DNA from: a virus
Reading direction: 5' to 3' (one strand)
Length of the DNA: 64,000 nucleotides
Virus record (IMG/VR): IMGVR_UViG_3300030098_003968
Location: 8,603-72,602 of that record
Part shown: piece after piece, positions 52,386 to 60,137 of the stretch
Position numbering within the stretch: the first letter of the stretch is position 1
Layout of the letters: each line of letters starts with the position of its first letter
Program-made: the position numbers and the translations under genes
Notes under the pieces: generated by a model
The model's input: only the letters and a program-made list of their open reading frames with translations
What the model was told of the DNA's origin: nothing
Database searches by the model: none

Positions 52386-53819
52386 ATGTTTCAATCCGAA
52401 GCACTGCAGGAAAAGTGGGCTCCGTTACTAAACTATGAAGGTCTTGATGAAATTAAAGATCCTCATCGTAAAGCGGTTACCGCCGTCCTGTTAGAAAACC
52501 AAGAAAAATTCCTTAAAGAGGAGCAAGCATTTGGATCAGGCCTCAACTTAATGGAGGCTGTACCTACTAACTCTGCAAACGCTGCAGGTGCTAGTGGTGG
52601 ATTTAGTGGTAGTGCAACTGCTGCTGGTCCTACTGCAGGTTTTGATCCAGTACTTATCAGTCTAATTCGTCGTTCTATGCCTAACTTGGTCGCATATGAC
52701 CTTGCTGGTGTACAACCAATGAGCGGCCCAACTGGACTGATCTTCGCAATGAGATCACGTTACACCAACCAGTCTGGAACAGAGACATTCTACAATGAAG
52801 TAGACTCTGCATTCTCTGGACAGGATGCTGGTCGTGATGAAGAGGCAGGTTTCAGCGATGGAAACGCTGGTATGGGTACTACTTCCCAGAGTGGAACTAA
52901 CCCTGCTGTCCTCAACCCTGTTTCATCTGCAACAACTTCTGGCTACAATGTTGGTCAAGGTATGGTTACAGGTGACGCTGAAAATCTCAGTGGAACAGGA
53001 ACAGATGCCTTCGGTCAGATGGCATTCAGCATCGAGAAAGTAACAGTTACTGCTAAATCTCGTGCGTTAAAAGCAGAGTACAGTCTAGAACTTGCTCAAG
53101 ACCTTAAAGCAATCCACGGTCTGAATGCTGAAGCGGAATTGGCAAACATTCTCTCAACAGAGATCCTTGCTGAAATCAACCGTGAAGTTATCAGAACCAT
53201 CTATAAGGTCGCTGAACAGGGTGCTGTACAAAACACCGCTACTGCTGGTGTGTTCGACCTAGATATCGACAGTAATGGTCGTTGGTCAGTTGAGAAGTTT
53301 AAGGGACTCCTATTCCAAATCGAGCGTGATGCTAACGCAATCGCACAAAGAACTCGTCGTGGAAAGGGTAACATCATCATGTGTTCTGCAGACGTTGCTT
53401 CTGCTCTAACCATGGCTGGTGTTCTTGACTACACTCCTGCACTCAACGCTAACCTTAACGTTGATGACACTGGTAACACATTCGCTGGTGTTTTACAAGG
53501 TAAGTATCGTGTATACATCGATCCTTATTCTGCCAACCTTACAAGTGCTAACGCAGCACCTACAGGTGGTAACCAGTATTACGTCTGTGGTTACAAAGGT
53601 TCTTCACCTTATGACGCTGGACTGTTCTATTGCCCTTACGTTCCACTACAGATGGTTCGTGCTGTGGGTGAGAACTCCTTCCAACCAAAAATTGGATTCA
53701 AGACTCGTTATGGTCTTGTTGCCAACCCATTTGCAGAAGGAACAACCCAAGGTCTTGGTGGATTACTTTCCAACCAGAACCGCTACTACAGAAGAGTGGC
53801 TGTCAAAAACCTCATGTAA
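52386..53819 (+). CDS. gp23: Major capsid protein gp23
   Basis: gp23 forms the hexamers of the T4-type head. The N-terminus MFQSEALQEKWAPLLNYEGL, followed by EIKDPHRKAVTAVLLENQE, is the conserved delta region. A gp21 cleavage-type site, LME followed by AVP, is at residues 55-57. Mature-domain landmarks include RRSMPNLVAYDLAGVQPMSG, then PTGLIFAMRSRYT, and the end KTRYGLVANPFAEGTTQGLG before a short basic tail. The length of 477 fits cyanophage gp23. Codon use is strongly C-ended compared with the giant gene, consistent with selection for very high translation. A strong terminator follows. Confidence 0.97.
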   Translation: MFQSEALQEKWAPLLNYEGLDEIKDPHRKAVTAVLLENQEKFLKEEQAFGSGLNLMEAVPTNSANAAGASGGFSGSATAAGPTAGFDPVLISLIRRSMPNLVAYDLAGVQPMSGPTGLIFAMRSRYTNQSGTETFYNEVDSAFSGQDAGRDEEAGFSDGNAGMGTTSQSGTNPAVLNPVSSATTSGYNVGQGMVTGDAENLSGTGTDAFGQMAFSIEKVTVTAKSRALKAEYSLELAQDLKAIHGLNAEAELANILSTEILAEINREVIRTIYKVAEQGAVQNTATAGVFDLDIDSNGRWSVEKFKGLLFQIERDANAIAQRTRRGKGNIIMCSADVASALTMAGVLDYTPALNANLNVDDTGNTFAGVLQGKYRVYIDPYSANLTSANAAPTGGNQYYVCGYKGSSPYDAGLFYCPYVPLQMVRAVGENSFQPKIGFKTRYGLVANPFAEGTTQGLGGLLSNQNRYYRRVAVKNLM

Positions 53820-53850
53820 GACAGAAGGATATATATCCTCTTACACTACA

Positions 53851-53880
53851 AAGACTCTCCTTCGGGAGGGTCTTTTTTTT
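53851..53880 (+). terminator. Rho-independent terminator with UUCG tetraloop after gene 23
   Basis: GACTCTCC (53853-53860), TTCG loop, GGAGGGTC (53865-53872) forms an eight-pair stem with one G-T pair. It is followed by eight T. The UUCG loop makes it unusually stable. Confidence 0.95.
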
Positions 53881-53882
53881 AT

Positions 53883-53889
53883 CTAAATA
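53883..53889 (+). promoter_or_regulatory. Late promoter motif CTAAATA downstream of the terminator
   Basis: ATCTAAATATATG begins three bases after the terminator T-run, so transcription can restart for the 50-residue gene and gene 3. Confidence 0.65.
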
Positions 53890-53913
53890 TATGAAGGAGA
53901 CCTGCTTTCTACC

Positions 53914-54066
53914 ATGATTTGCAAAACTAGAATGACTCGTGAAGATCAACAAAAGTGGAGACTTAAGATGCTCCGTTTTTGGGAAGAGAATTTAGAAGTA
54001 AGACTTGCTGGTATTAGAGCTTCTAAAGAGAAACTTGAAGAACAATTAAATAGAGAAGATGCCTAA
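53914..54066 (+). CDS. Small charged protein upstream of gene 3, 50 aa
   Basis: ATG 53914 (MICKTRMTREDQQKWRLKML) runs to TAA 54064-54066; AAGGAGA at 53893-53899 could be the ribosome site, although it is a little far, and an internal ATG at 53932 is an alternative. The product is one long amphipathic helix (WEENLEVRLAGIRASKEKLE) with many charges. Its stop overlaps the gene 3 start by eight bases. It may be an assembly helper; no family is recognised. Confidence 0.55.
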   Translation: MICKTRMTREDQQKWRLKMLRFWEENLEVRLAGIRASKEKLEEQLNREDA

Positions 54067-54619
54067 AGATCGCCCATCACAGATTGAGAATAGAAATTAT
54101 CTTGCACCTGTAGGTTTTCAATTTAACCTTCAAAGAAGTCCAGGTACAGCATATTTCTGCAACCAAGCAAACATTCCTGATATAACTTTAGGAGTAACAG
54201 AGCAACCAACATATCTACGTCAGATTCCTACACCAGGAGATATGATGGATTTTGGTGATTTAAATATAAGATTCTTGGTTGATGAAGATCTTAAGAATTT
54301 TATGGAGATTCAAAAGTGGATAAGAGGATTAGGATTTCCAGAGAGTGTACAAGAATTTAGAGATTTAGCAAAGAGTGGGGCAAGACCTGAAAAGAGTTAT
54401 AAATTGGAAGGTGAGGACATTTACTCTGATGGAACCTTACAAATTTTAAGTAGTAATTTAGTTCCAAAGTTCAATGTAAACTTTAAAGATTTATTTCCAG
54501 TAAGCTTGACAACTCTAACTTTTGATGCTACAGATACAGATATAGAATACTTTACAGCAGACGCTAACTTCAAGTATACTTCTTATAACATAACTAATTT
54601 ACGTAATGAAGATTTATGA
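54059..54619 (+). CDS. gp3: Tail completion and sheath stabiliser gp3
   Basis: gp3 caps the tail tube after length completion and is a tube-protein relative. The 186-residue product is close to T4 gp3 (176). The segment QANIPDITLGVTEQPTYLRQ, the strand FGDLNIRFLVDEDLKNFMEI and QKWIRG align in pattern with T4 gp3 (LIVRFIVDEELKSWIGMYEWM). The C-terminal VSLTTLTFDATDTDIEYFTA fits the final tube-like strands. It follows gene 23, where other T4-like cyanophages also carry gene 3. Its stop overlaps the uvsY start. Confidence 0.85.
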   Translation: MPKDRPSQIENRNYLAPVGFQFNLQRSPGTAYFCNQANIPDITLGVTEQPTYLRQIPTPGDMMDFGDLNIRFLVDEDLKNFMEIQKWIRGLGFPESVQEFRDLAKSGARPEKSYKLEGEDIYSDGTLQILSSNLVPKFNVNFKDLFPVSLTTLTFDATDTDIEYFTADANFKYTSYNITNLRNEDL

Positions 54620-55050
54620 TTGATCTGGAGTCGCTCCAGAAGATGTGGGAAGAAGATTCGAAAATAGATCCTGATAATCTACATACTGAATCATTGAATA
54701 TACCATCTCTTCATGCAAAATATTTTGATTTATATAATACAATATTTCTTTTAAGAAAGAAAGCAGACCAACAAAGAAAGAATATCCGTCATGAACGGTA
54801 TGAGTATTTTAGTGGAAAGGCAGATCCTGATGTATATGTAAAGGATCCATTTCCAAAGAAGATAAGAGATAAGGATACAATGCAAAAGTATTTGGATGCA
54901 GATGAAAAACTGTCCAATAGTTCCCTAAAGATAGAATATTATGATACAATGCTTACATACATCGAAAGCATCCTTAAAGTGATACAGAATAGAACGTATC
55001 AGATTAAGAATGCTATTGAGTTTATGAGATTTAATTCTGGGTTAGGTTGA
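54616..55050 (+). CDS. uvsY: Recombination mediator UvsY
   Basis: UvsY loads the UvsX recombinase on single-stranded DNA coated by gp32. The 144-residue protein matches T4 UvsY (137) in size and pattern. It opens with MIDLESLQKMWEEDSKIDPD, has a helical core with HERYEYFSGKADPDVY (T4 has ARLDYYSGRGDGDE), and ends in the helix TMLTYIESILKVIQNRTYQI followed by KNAIEFMRF. It starts inside the gp3 stop (ATGA). A homing-type endonuclease gene starts on the last base of its stop. Confidence 0.9.
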   Translation: MIDLESLQKMWEEDSKIDPDNLHTESLNIPSLHAKYFDLYNTIFLLRKKADQQRKNIRHERYEYFSGKADPDVYVKDPFPKKIRDKDTMQKYLDADEKLSNSSLKIEYYDTMLTYIESILKVIQNRTYQIKNAIEFMRFNSGLG

Positions 55051-56018
55051 TGAAAGTTTGTAAAAAATGTGGAATTGAAAAACCTTTAGGTGATTTTGGA
55101 AAAGGTGGAAAACAACTTCGTGCTGATGGTACTCTTAAACAGTACTATAAAAGTATTTGTAAAAAGTGTGTTAATATAGGACCAAAAATTCGCAAAGATA
55201 ATATAGATCCAAAAGTTTGTTCTACGTGTGGTATTTCTAAACCATTGAATGAGTATGCTTTTGAAAATAATAGATATAGAGCACAATGTAAAGCATGTAA
55301 GTATAAGCAACGATTAAAATTTCGTTCAGAAAACCCAGAAGTTGTAGAAAGAACCAATGCAAGAAATAGGTATCGTTGGGCAAATGAACCTGGTTATGCT
55401 GAAAAACAAAGAGAAACAAGTAGAAAATCGAGAAAGATACATGGAGAAAAATATGCAAAAGAACGAAAAAAAAGATATGCTAATGATCCTGTATATCGTG
55501 AAACTATTTTAAGTAGATCAAGAGATCTTTGGAAAAACAATGATGAGTATAGGAAAAATTGTAAAGAAAAAAATTTAAAATATTATAAAAAAAACTATAA
55601 TAAAATAAGAAAACAGCATAGGGAATATTATGATAATAATAAGGAAATAATTTCTAAAAAAGGTAAGATATATAGAGAAGAAAATTCAAATCATTGTGCT
55701 AAATTGAGAAGAGCATTATATGTAAAACATCAAGATAAATTAGTTCAAGATCAAAAAGAATATAGAAAAAATCGTCGTCTCCATTTAATAGAAAGACTTG
55801 GTGGTAAATGCGTAGAATGTGGTACAACAAAAAGACTTCAATTTGATCACATAGATCCTTTAGAAAAATCTTTTGATATTTCTAGAAAGATAACAGCACC
55901 TCTTGAAATTTTGTATCCAGAAATTGATAAATGTCAGTTGCTTTGTCCAAAATGTCATCTTAATAAAACAAAAGATGAATGGTTATTTGGAGTATTGCAA
56001 GAAAAAAGAGGGTATTGA
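55050..56018 (+). CDS. HNH endonuclease with zinc-finger repeats, probable homing enzyme, 322 aa
   Basis: The start was taken at ATG 55050 (the TGATG overlap with uvsY), one codon inside a possible TTG start. The N-terminus has paired zinc-finger-like C-x2-C motifs (C4/C7 with C37/C40, then C57/C60 with C80/C83). A long, very basic linker rich in K, R, Y and N follows to about residue 245. The C-terminal HNH nuclease has ERLGGKCVECG, DHIDP (D266, H267) and LLCPKCHLNKT (N305). The metal-binding cysteines and HNH core are complete. Free-standing genes of this kind cut DNA and spread into allelic sites; they are common between essential T4-like genes. It is more A-rich than its neighbours, suggesting recent acquisition. 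Confidence 0.85.
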   Translation: MKVCKKCGIEKPLGDFGKGGKQLRADGTLKQYYKSICKKCVNIGPKIRKDNIDPKVCSTCGISKPLNEYAFENNRYRAQCKACKYKQRLKFRSENPEVVERTNARNRYRWANEPGYAEKQRETSRKSRKIHGEKYAKERKKRYANDPVYRETILSRSRDLWKNNDEYRKNCKEKNLKYYKKNYNKIRKQHREYYDNNKEIISKKGKIYREENSNHCAKLRRALYVKHQDKLVQDQKEYRKNRRLHLIERLGGKCVECGTTKRLQFDHIDPLEKSFDISRKITAPLEILYPEIDKCQLLCPKCHLNKTKDEWLFGVLQEKRGY

Positions 56019-56027
56019 CAAGACTAA

Positions 56028-56034
56028 CTAAATA
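56028..56034 (+). promoter_or_regulatory. Late promoter motif CTAAATA before uvsW
   Basis: TAACTAAATACCC lies 10 bases after the endonuclease stop and 21 bases before the GTG start of uvsW. In T4, uvsW is a late gene, which fits. Confidence 0.6.
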
Positions 56035-56054
56035 CCCATAGATGAATGGGATAG

Positions 56055-57530
56055 GTGATTGACACGGGTGCTAATGTTATTATAGGTAAAGCAAACGAAG
56101 TCTTTTTAAAGATTAATGCAGAACCTCATATACAATATGAATTAAGAGACCACTTTACCTTTGAGGTAGAGGGTGCAAAGTTCATGCCCCAGTACCGTAA
56201 AAGAAATTGGAATGGAGAAATACATTTATTTGATTTAAGATCAAAAAGAATTTATATAGGATTGTTAGATAGAATTATTTCCTTTTGTGAAAGAAGAGAT
56301 TATACTTATAAGTTTGTAGATAATGAATACTATGGTGCTCCCTTTGAAATTAATGAGGGAATATCAAAGCAAGGTGTTAAAGATTATATGGGTGCTATTT
56401 GTAAGCACAAACCTAGGGATTATCAAGTTGAGGGAGTATATGATGCTTTAAGGCATAATAGAAAATTATTGATATCTCCAACTGCGTCAGGCAAATCGTT
56501 GATGATTTATAGCCTTGTACGGTACTATGTGGATAAAGGTGAAAAAATTTTGTTAGTTGTTCCAACGACCAGTCTCGTGGAGCAGATGTATAAAGATTTT
56601 CAGGATTATGGTTGGAATTCGGAGTCATACTGTCACAGAATATATGCGGGTAAGGAAAAGACAAATGAGTTTCCTGTTACTATTACTACATGGCAATCTG
56701 TTCATAAACTAGATCGTTCATTCTTTACAGATTATGGTGTAGTAATAGGAGATGAGGCACACTTATTTAAAAGTAAGTCCCTAGTATCTATAATGACAAA
56801 ACTAGAACATGCAAAATATAGATATGGATTTACTGGTACACTTGATGGTACACAAACTCATAAGTGGGTATTGGAAGGTTTGTTTGGTCCAACCTATAAA
56901 GTAACAAGAACAGATGACTTAATGAAAGAAGGTCATTTATCTAAACTTGATATTCAATGTCTTGTTCTTAAACACCCTCCACAAAAATTTGAAACTTATC
57001 AAGATGAAATAGAATATCTTATTAGTCATGAACAGAGGAATAAATTTATAACAAACTTGACATTAGATTTAAAAGGTAATAGCCTTGTACTATACAGTAG
57101 AGTAGAAACCCACGGTGCAATACTTTACGAAAAGATAAATAATAATAAGCAAAGTGATAGAAAAGTATTCTTTGTACATGGGGGTGTTGATGCTGATGAA
57201 AGAGAATTGATCAGAGAGATCACCGAAAGGGAAAACAATGCAATCATCGTCGCTTCCTACGGAACATTTTCTACAGGCATTAATATTAGAAATCTCCATA
57301 ATGTTATCTTTGCCTCACCGTCAAAATCGAGAGTTAGAAATCTTCAAAGTATTGGACGAGTACTTAGGAAAGGAACTAACAAAGTAAAGGCAATCTTATA
57401 TGATATATCAGATGATTGTACTTATAACTCTCGCAAGAACTATACATTAAACCACCTCATAGAAAGAATTAAAATCTATAACGAAGAAAATTTTAATTAT
57501 GAGATAATCACTATACAACTAAAGAAATAA
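56055..57530 (+). CDS. uvsW: UvsW DNA/RNA helicase
   Basis: UvsW unwinds R-loops and branched DNA, switching replication from origin-dependent to recombination-dependent. The start must be GTG 56055: the preceding in-frame codon is TAG, and the product aligns from its first residues with T4 UvsW. The N-terminal domain has RDHFTFEVEGAKFMPQYRKR followed by NWNGEIHLFD. Walker A is SPTASGKS (141-148), DEAH is at 233-236, GFTGTL at 258-263, and motif VI is QSIGRVLRKG. The length (491) is near T4 (503). All SF2 motifs are present. The non-ATG start could lower expression. Confidence 0.94.
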   Translation: MIDTGANVIIGKANEVFLKINAEPHIQYELRDHFTFEVEGAKFMPQYRKRNWNGEIHLFDLRSKRIYIGLLDRIISFCERRDYTYKFVDNEYYGAPFEINEGISKQGVKDYMGAICKHKPRDYQVEGVYDALRHNRKLLISPTASGKSLMIYSLVRYYVDKGEKILLVVPTTSLVEQMYKDFQDYGWNSESYCHRIYAGKEKTNEFPVTITTWQSVHKLDRSFFTDYGVVIGDEAHLFKSKSLVSIMTKLEHAKYRYGFTGTLDGTQTHKWVLEGLFGPTYKVTRTDDLMKEGHLSKLDIQCLVLKHPPQKFETYQDEIEYLISHEQRNKFITNLTLDLKGNSLVLYSRVETHGAILYEKINNNKQSDRKVFFVHGGVDADERELIREITERENNAIIVASYGTFSTGINIRNLHNVIFASPSKSRVRNLQSIGRVLRKGTNKVKAILYDISDDCTYNSRKNYTLNHLIERIKIYNEENFNYEIITIQLKK

Positions 57531-57532
57531 TT

Positions 57533-57943
57533 ATGGAAGACGATTTTTACGGAACAATCAAATTTAAAAATGGTGAAGAAATCTTTGCTAAAATAGCAGC
57601 GTCTGAAGAATCAGATCGTACTATGTTAGTGATTCATCACCCAATCACTGTTTGTGAAGTAAAGGCTCGTGCTGGCACCGTCGGTTATAAAGTAGAACCT
57701 TGGTTAAAGACTACAAGAGAAGATATGTTTATTATTAATATGGATAATGTTCTTACTATGTCAGAATCATCTGATGTACATATGATTCGAATGTATCAAA
57801 GATTTGTACAAGATACTGATAGAGATAGTAAAAATCAACCTAAAATTTCTAGAAAAATGGGATATATAGCAACTGTTAATGATGCTAAAGATATATTAGA
57901 AAAGCTTTATAAGTCTAGTCCTCATAAAGAAAGTAGTAGCTAA
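57533..57943 (+). CDS. Conserved hypothetical protein, possible Sm-like fold, 136 aa
   Basis: ATG 57533 follows the uvsW stop by two bases. The N-terminal half, DDFYGTIKFKNGEEIFAKIA and then MLVIHHPITVCEVK, has the five-strand look of an Sm/LSm-type small barrel. The second half is charged and helical (ASTVNDAKDILEKLYKS-like). I recall a comparable protein next to uvsW and gene 55 in T4-like cyanophages, of unknown function. The Sm-like reading is a pattern impression only and needs structure prediction. Confidence 0.65.
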   Translation: MEDDFYGTIKFKNGEEIFAKIAASEESDRTMLVIHHPITVCEVKARAGTVGYKVEPWLKTTREDMFIINMDNVLTMSESSDVHMIRMYQRFVQDTDRDSKNQPKISRKMGYIATVNDAKDILEKLYKSSPHKESSS

Positions 57944-57958
57944 GGTTCCCTTGAACCT
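57943..57958 (+). other. Short hairpin after the uvsW operon
   Basis: AGGTTC (57943-57948), CCTT loop, GAACCT (57953-57958) forms a six-pair stem immediately after the stop codon, but no T-run follows, so it is at best a weak terminator or an RNA-stability element. Confidence 0.4.
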
Positions 57959-57991
57959 CCACAAAGGTAATTGTATAGGAAATTTTAATAC

Positions 57992-58020
57992 TTGTCAACT
58001 ATGTTTAGAAGTGTTATAAT
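57992..58020 (+). promoter_or_regulatory. Sigma70-like promoter for gene 55
   Basis: TTGTCA (57992-57997), 17-base spacer, TATAAT (58015-58020). The expected start near 58027 is about 35 bases before the preferred gp55 ATG at 58062. Confidence 0.8.
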
Positions 58021-58061
58021 TTCTACATACATAGTGAGATATGCTTATGGCAGGACGAATT

Positions 58062-58532
58062 ATGGCTAAACGGAAAAGATCCGAACACTACGTTAATAAT
58101 AAGGAGTTCCTAGCCGCATTAATTAAACTTAGAGAAGATAGAGAAATTGCAGAAATAAAGGGGTTGCCAAAACCACCTATACCACGTTATATTGGTGAGT
58201 GTTTCTTGAAGATAGCAAACCATCTATCTTTCAAACCAAACTTCGTAAACTACATGTTCAAGGAGGACATGATCTCTGATGGAATCGAAAATTGCGTTCA
58301 ATACATACATAACTTTAATCCTGAAAAATCCAAAAATCCTTTTGCTTACTTTACGCAGATTATACATTATGCATTTCTCCGCAGAATACAAAGAGAAAAA
58401 CGTCAGTTAGAAATTAAAAATAAGATACTTGAAAGATCTGGTTATGATGAAGTCTTCTATGGAGATGACGGTGGCGATGCTGCTGACTATAATCAAATCA
58501 AAGATGCAGTTCATTCTAAATTAAGATACTAA
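58062..58532 (+). CDS. gp55: Late-transcription sigma factor gp55
   Basis: gp55 binds host RNA polymerase and recognises the T4-type late motif TATAAATA as a -10 element. I prefer ATG 58062 (MAKRKRSEHYVNNKEFLAAL) because AGGA at 58052-58055 is correctly spaced; in-frame ATGs at 58041 and 58047 would add up to seven residues. YVNNKE at the start and EDMISDGIENCVQYIHNFNP followed by KNPFAYFTQIIHYAFLRRIQ match the T4 gp55 core (sigma region 2-like). The 156-residue length is shorter than T4 (185). It has its own sigma70-like promoter. Its presence explains the many late motifs in the window. Confidence 0.93.
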   Translation: MAKRKRSEHYVNNKEFLAALIKLREDREIAEIKGLPKPPIPRYIGECFLKIANHLSFKPNFVNYMFKEDMISDGIENCVQYIHNFNPEKSKNPFAYFTQIIHYAFLRRIQREKRQLEIKNKILERSGYDEVFYGDDGGDAADYNQIKDAVHSKLRY

Positions 58533-58924
58533 TGAGAGCAATTTATGATGATAACTCTATTCTAATTAACTTAAATGAGTTGGTAGAAGTTAGAGCAAAA
58601 CTTTTGACACAGTATGAAGATTATTCAAAGGCAGTATCAACTGGTGAATATCTTGATGAAAATGATGTGGATAGAATTGCATCTCAATTAAGAGAAACAC
58701 TTACTTGGGATACACTTTACCATATGGTAGATACTGCAATTTATGATTACATGGGTTTGCAACATCCAGATAAACCTCATTATGGTGAGAGAAGTATTGA
58801 AACCATTGAGTTAACAATGGAGAAAGAAAAGAAAGCAAGAGAGAAAGAGTTTAAGAAGAATTTTGATATGGTTGAACTGGATGGTGGATCTTGGAAGATT
58901 CAAGTGCCAGTGAGGAAAAGATGA
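58532..58924 (+). CDS. Hypothetical protein downstream of gene 55, 130 aa
   Basis: ATG 58532 shares a base with the gp55 stop (TAATG). The 130-residue protein MRAIYDDNSILINLNELVEV is mainly helical, with a highly charged C-terminal half (ELTMEKEKKAREKEFKKNFD) ending in a short strand (GGSWKIQVPVRKR). It has no recognised domain. It is coupled to both gp55 and the following 59-residue gene, so it may work in late transcription or in the gp46/47 recombination complex, but this rests only on gene order. Confidence 0.65.
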   Translation: MRAIYDDNSILINLNELVEVRAKLLTQYEDYSKAVSTGEYLDENDVDRIASQLRETLTWDTLYHMVDTAIYDYMGLQHPDKPHYGERSIETIELTMEKEKKAREKEFKKNFDMVELDGGSWKIQVPVRKR

Positions 58925-59100
58925 GATTAACTCAAGAAGTAATTGACAAGATTCAATTAGCAATGACTCATACTAAAATGAACGGTGAAACCAACTGGAA
59001 AGATGGTGATGAGATTGATGTATGTCTTGGTGGAACATTTGCTGGTGATAAATTTATTAGTATTATTAATAGAACACGTAGCAACACTACCAAAAAATGA
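58921..59100 (+). CDS. Small hypothetical protein, 59 aa
   Basis: I chose ATG 58921, which overlaps the previous stop as ATGA; an in-frame ATG at 58891 would extend deep into the upstream gene. MRLTQEVIDKIQLAMTHTKM leads to DGDEIDVCLGGTFAGDKFIS and a basic end. It looks like a small alpha/beta protein. Its stop overlaps the gene 47 ATG (ATGA). The function is unknown; the tight coupling suggests coexpression with gp47. Confidence 0.6.
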   Translation: MRLTQEVIDKIQLAMTHTKMNGETNWKDGDEIDVCLGGTFAGDKFISIINRTRSNTTKK

Positions 59101-60137
59101 AGATCGCTATCATTACCGACCAACATTTTGGTGCGAGGAAAAACTCAAAGCATTTTCATGAATATTTTCTCAAGTTCTATGAGAATATATTTTTTCCTGC
59201 TATTGAAGCAGAAGGTATTACCACAGTTATTGATATGGGTGATACCTTTGATAGTAGAAAGGGAATAGATTTTTCTGCTCTAACTTGGGCCAAGTGTAAT
59301 TATTTTGATAGACTTCAAGAACTTGGATGCGAAGTTCATAGTATTGTGGGAAATCATACTGCATATTATAAAAATACTAATCAAGTAAATGCAATTGATT
59401 TATTACTTCGTGAGTATGATAATGTACATATCTATTCAGAAACAACAAATATAGAAGTAGGTGGTTTAAGTATTCTTCTCGTTCCTTGGATAAACAATGA
59501 GAATGAAGATAGAACTGTGGCGATGATTAATAAAACAAGATCTCCTGTTTGTATGGGTCACCTTGAGTGTAAGGGATTTAGAATACATAGGGGATATGTA
59601 ATGGAACAAGGAACTGATATAAAATTATTTGATAAGTTTAAGAAAGTTTATTCTGGACATTATCATACCAGATCTGATGATGGAAAAATTTTCTATCTTG
59701 GAAATCCTTATGAGATGTATTGGAATGATCTTGAAGATACAAGAGGGTTTCATTTCTTTGATACAGAAACTCTAGAGCATACTCCTGTGAATAATCCTTA
59801 CAGGATGTTCTATACCATTTACTATAACGATCACAACTATCAAACATTTGATACTCGTGAATTGGAGAATAAAATTGTAAAGGTTATTGTTCGTAAGAAG
59901 AGTAGTCCTAAAAAATTTGAAAAATTCATCGATAAGTTGTATAATAGTAATGTGCATGAACTCAAGATAGTTGAGAATTTTCAACTACAGGAAAATGAAG
60001 ACTTTGAAGCCTTCGAATCCGAGGATACACTTTCTATATTAAATAGATATGTGGAAGAGTCTGAAATTAATCTTGAGAAATCAAGAATACAAGAGACTAT
60101 CCAAAACGTGTATCAAGAAGCATGTGAGTTAGTCTAA
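59097..60137 (+). CDS. gp47: Recombination endonuclease subunit gp47 (Mre11-like)
   Basis: gp47 is the nuclease of the gp46/47 complex, the phage Mre11/Rad50, which resects double-strand ends for recombination-dependent replication and degrades host DNA. Metallophosphatase motifs are complete: D8-x-H10 in IITDQHFG, MGDTFDS (G48, D49), GNHTAYYKN (N86, H87), MGHLE (H155) and SGHYHTR (H188, H190). The length (346) matches T4 (339). It is coupled by ATGA to the gene upstream and shares a base with the DUF3110-like gene downstream. Confidence 0.95.
   Translation: MKIAIITDQHFGARKNSKHFHEYFLKFYENIFFPAIEAEGITTVIDMGDTFDSRKGIDFSALTWAKCNYFDRLQELGCEVHSIVGNHTAYYKNTNQVNAIDLLLREYDNVHIYSETTNIEVGGLSILLVPWINNENEDRTVAMINKTRSPVCMGHLECKGFRIHRGYVMEQGTDIKLFDKFKKVYSGHYHTRSDDGKIFYLGNPYEMYWNDLEDTRGFHFFDTETLEHTPVNNPYRMFYTIYYNDHNYQTFDTRELENKIVKVIVRKKSSPKKFEKFIDKLYNSNVHELKIVENFQLQENEDFEAFESEDTLSILNRYVEESEINLEKSRIQETIQNVYQEACELV

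Noticed and set aside
53419-53886. 155-residue plus-strand frame in gene 23
   Set aside because: Out-of-frame shadow of the major capsid gene running into the terminator.
56015-56043. TTGACA before uvsW as a sigma70 promoter
   Set aside because: No TATAAT-like element at 16-18 bases; the late motif CTAAATA in between explains the site better.
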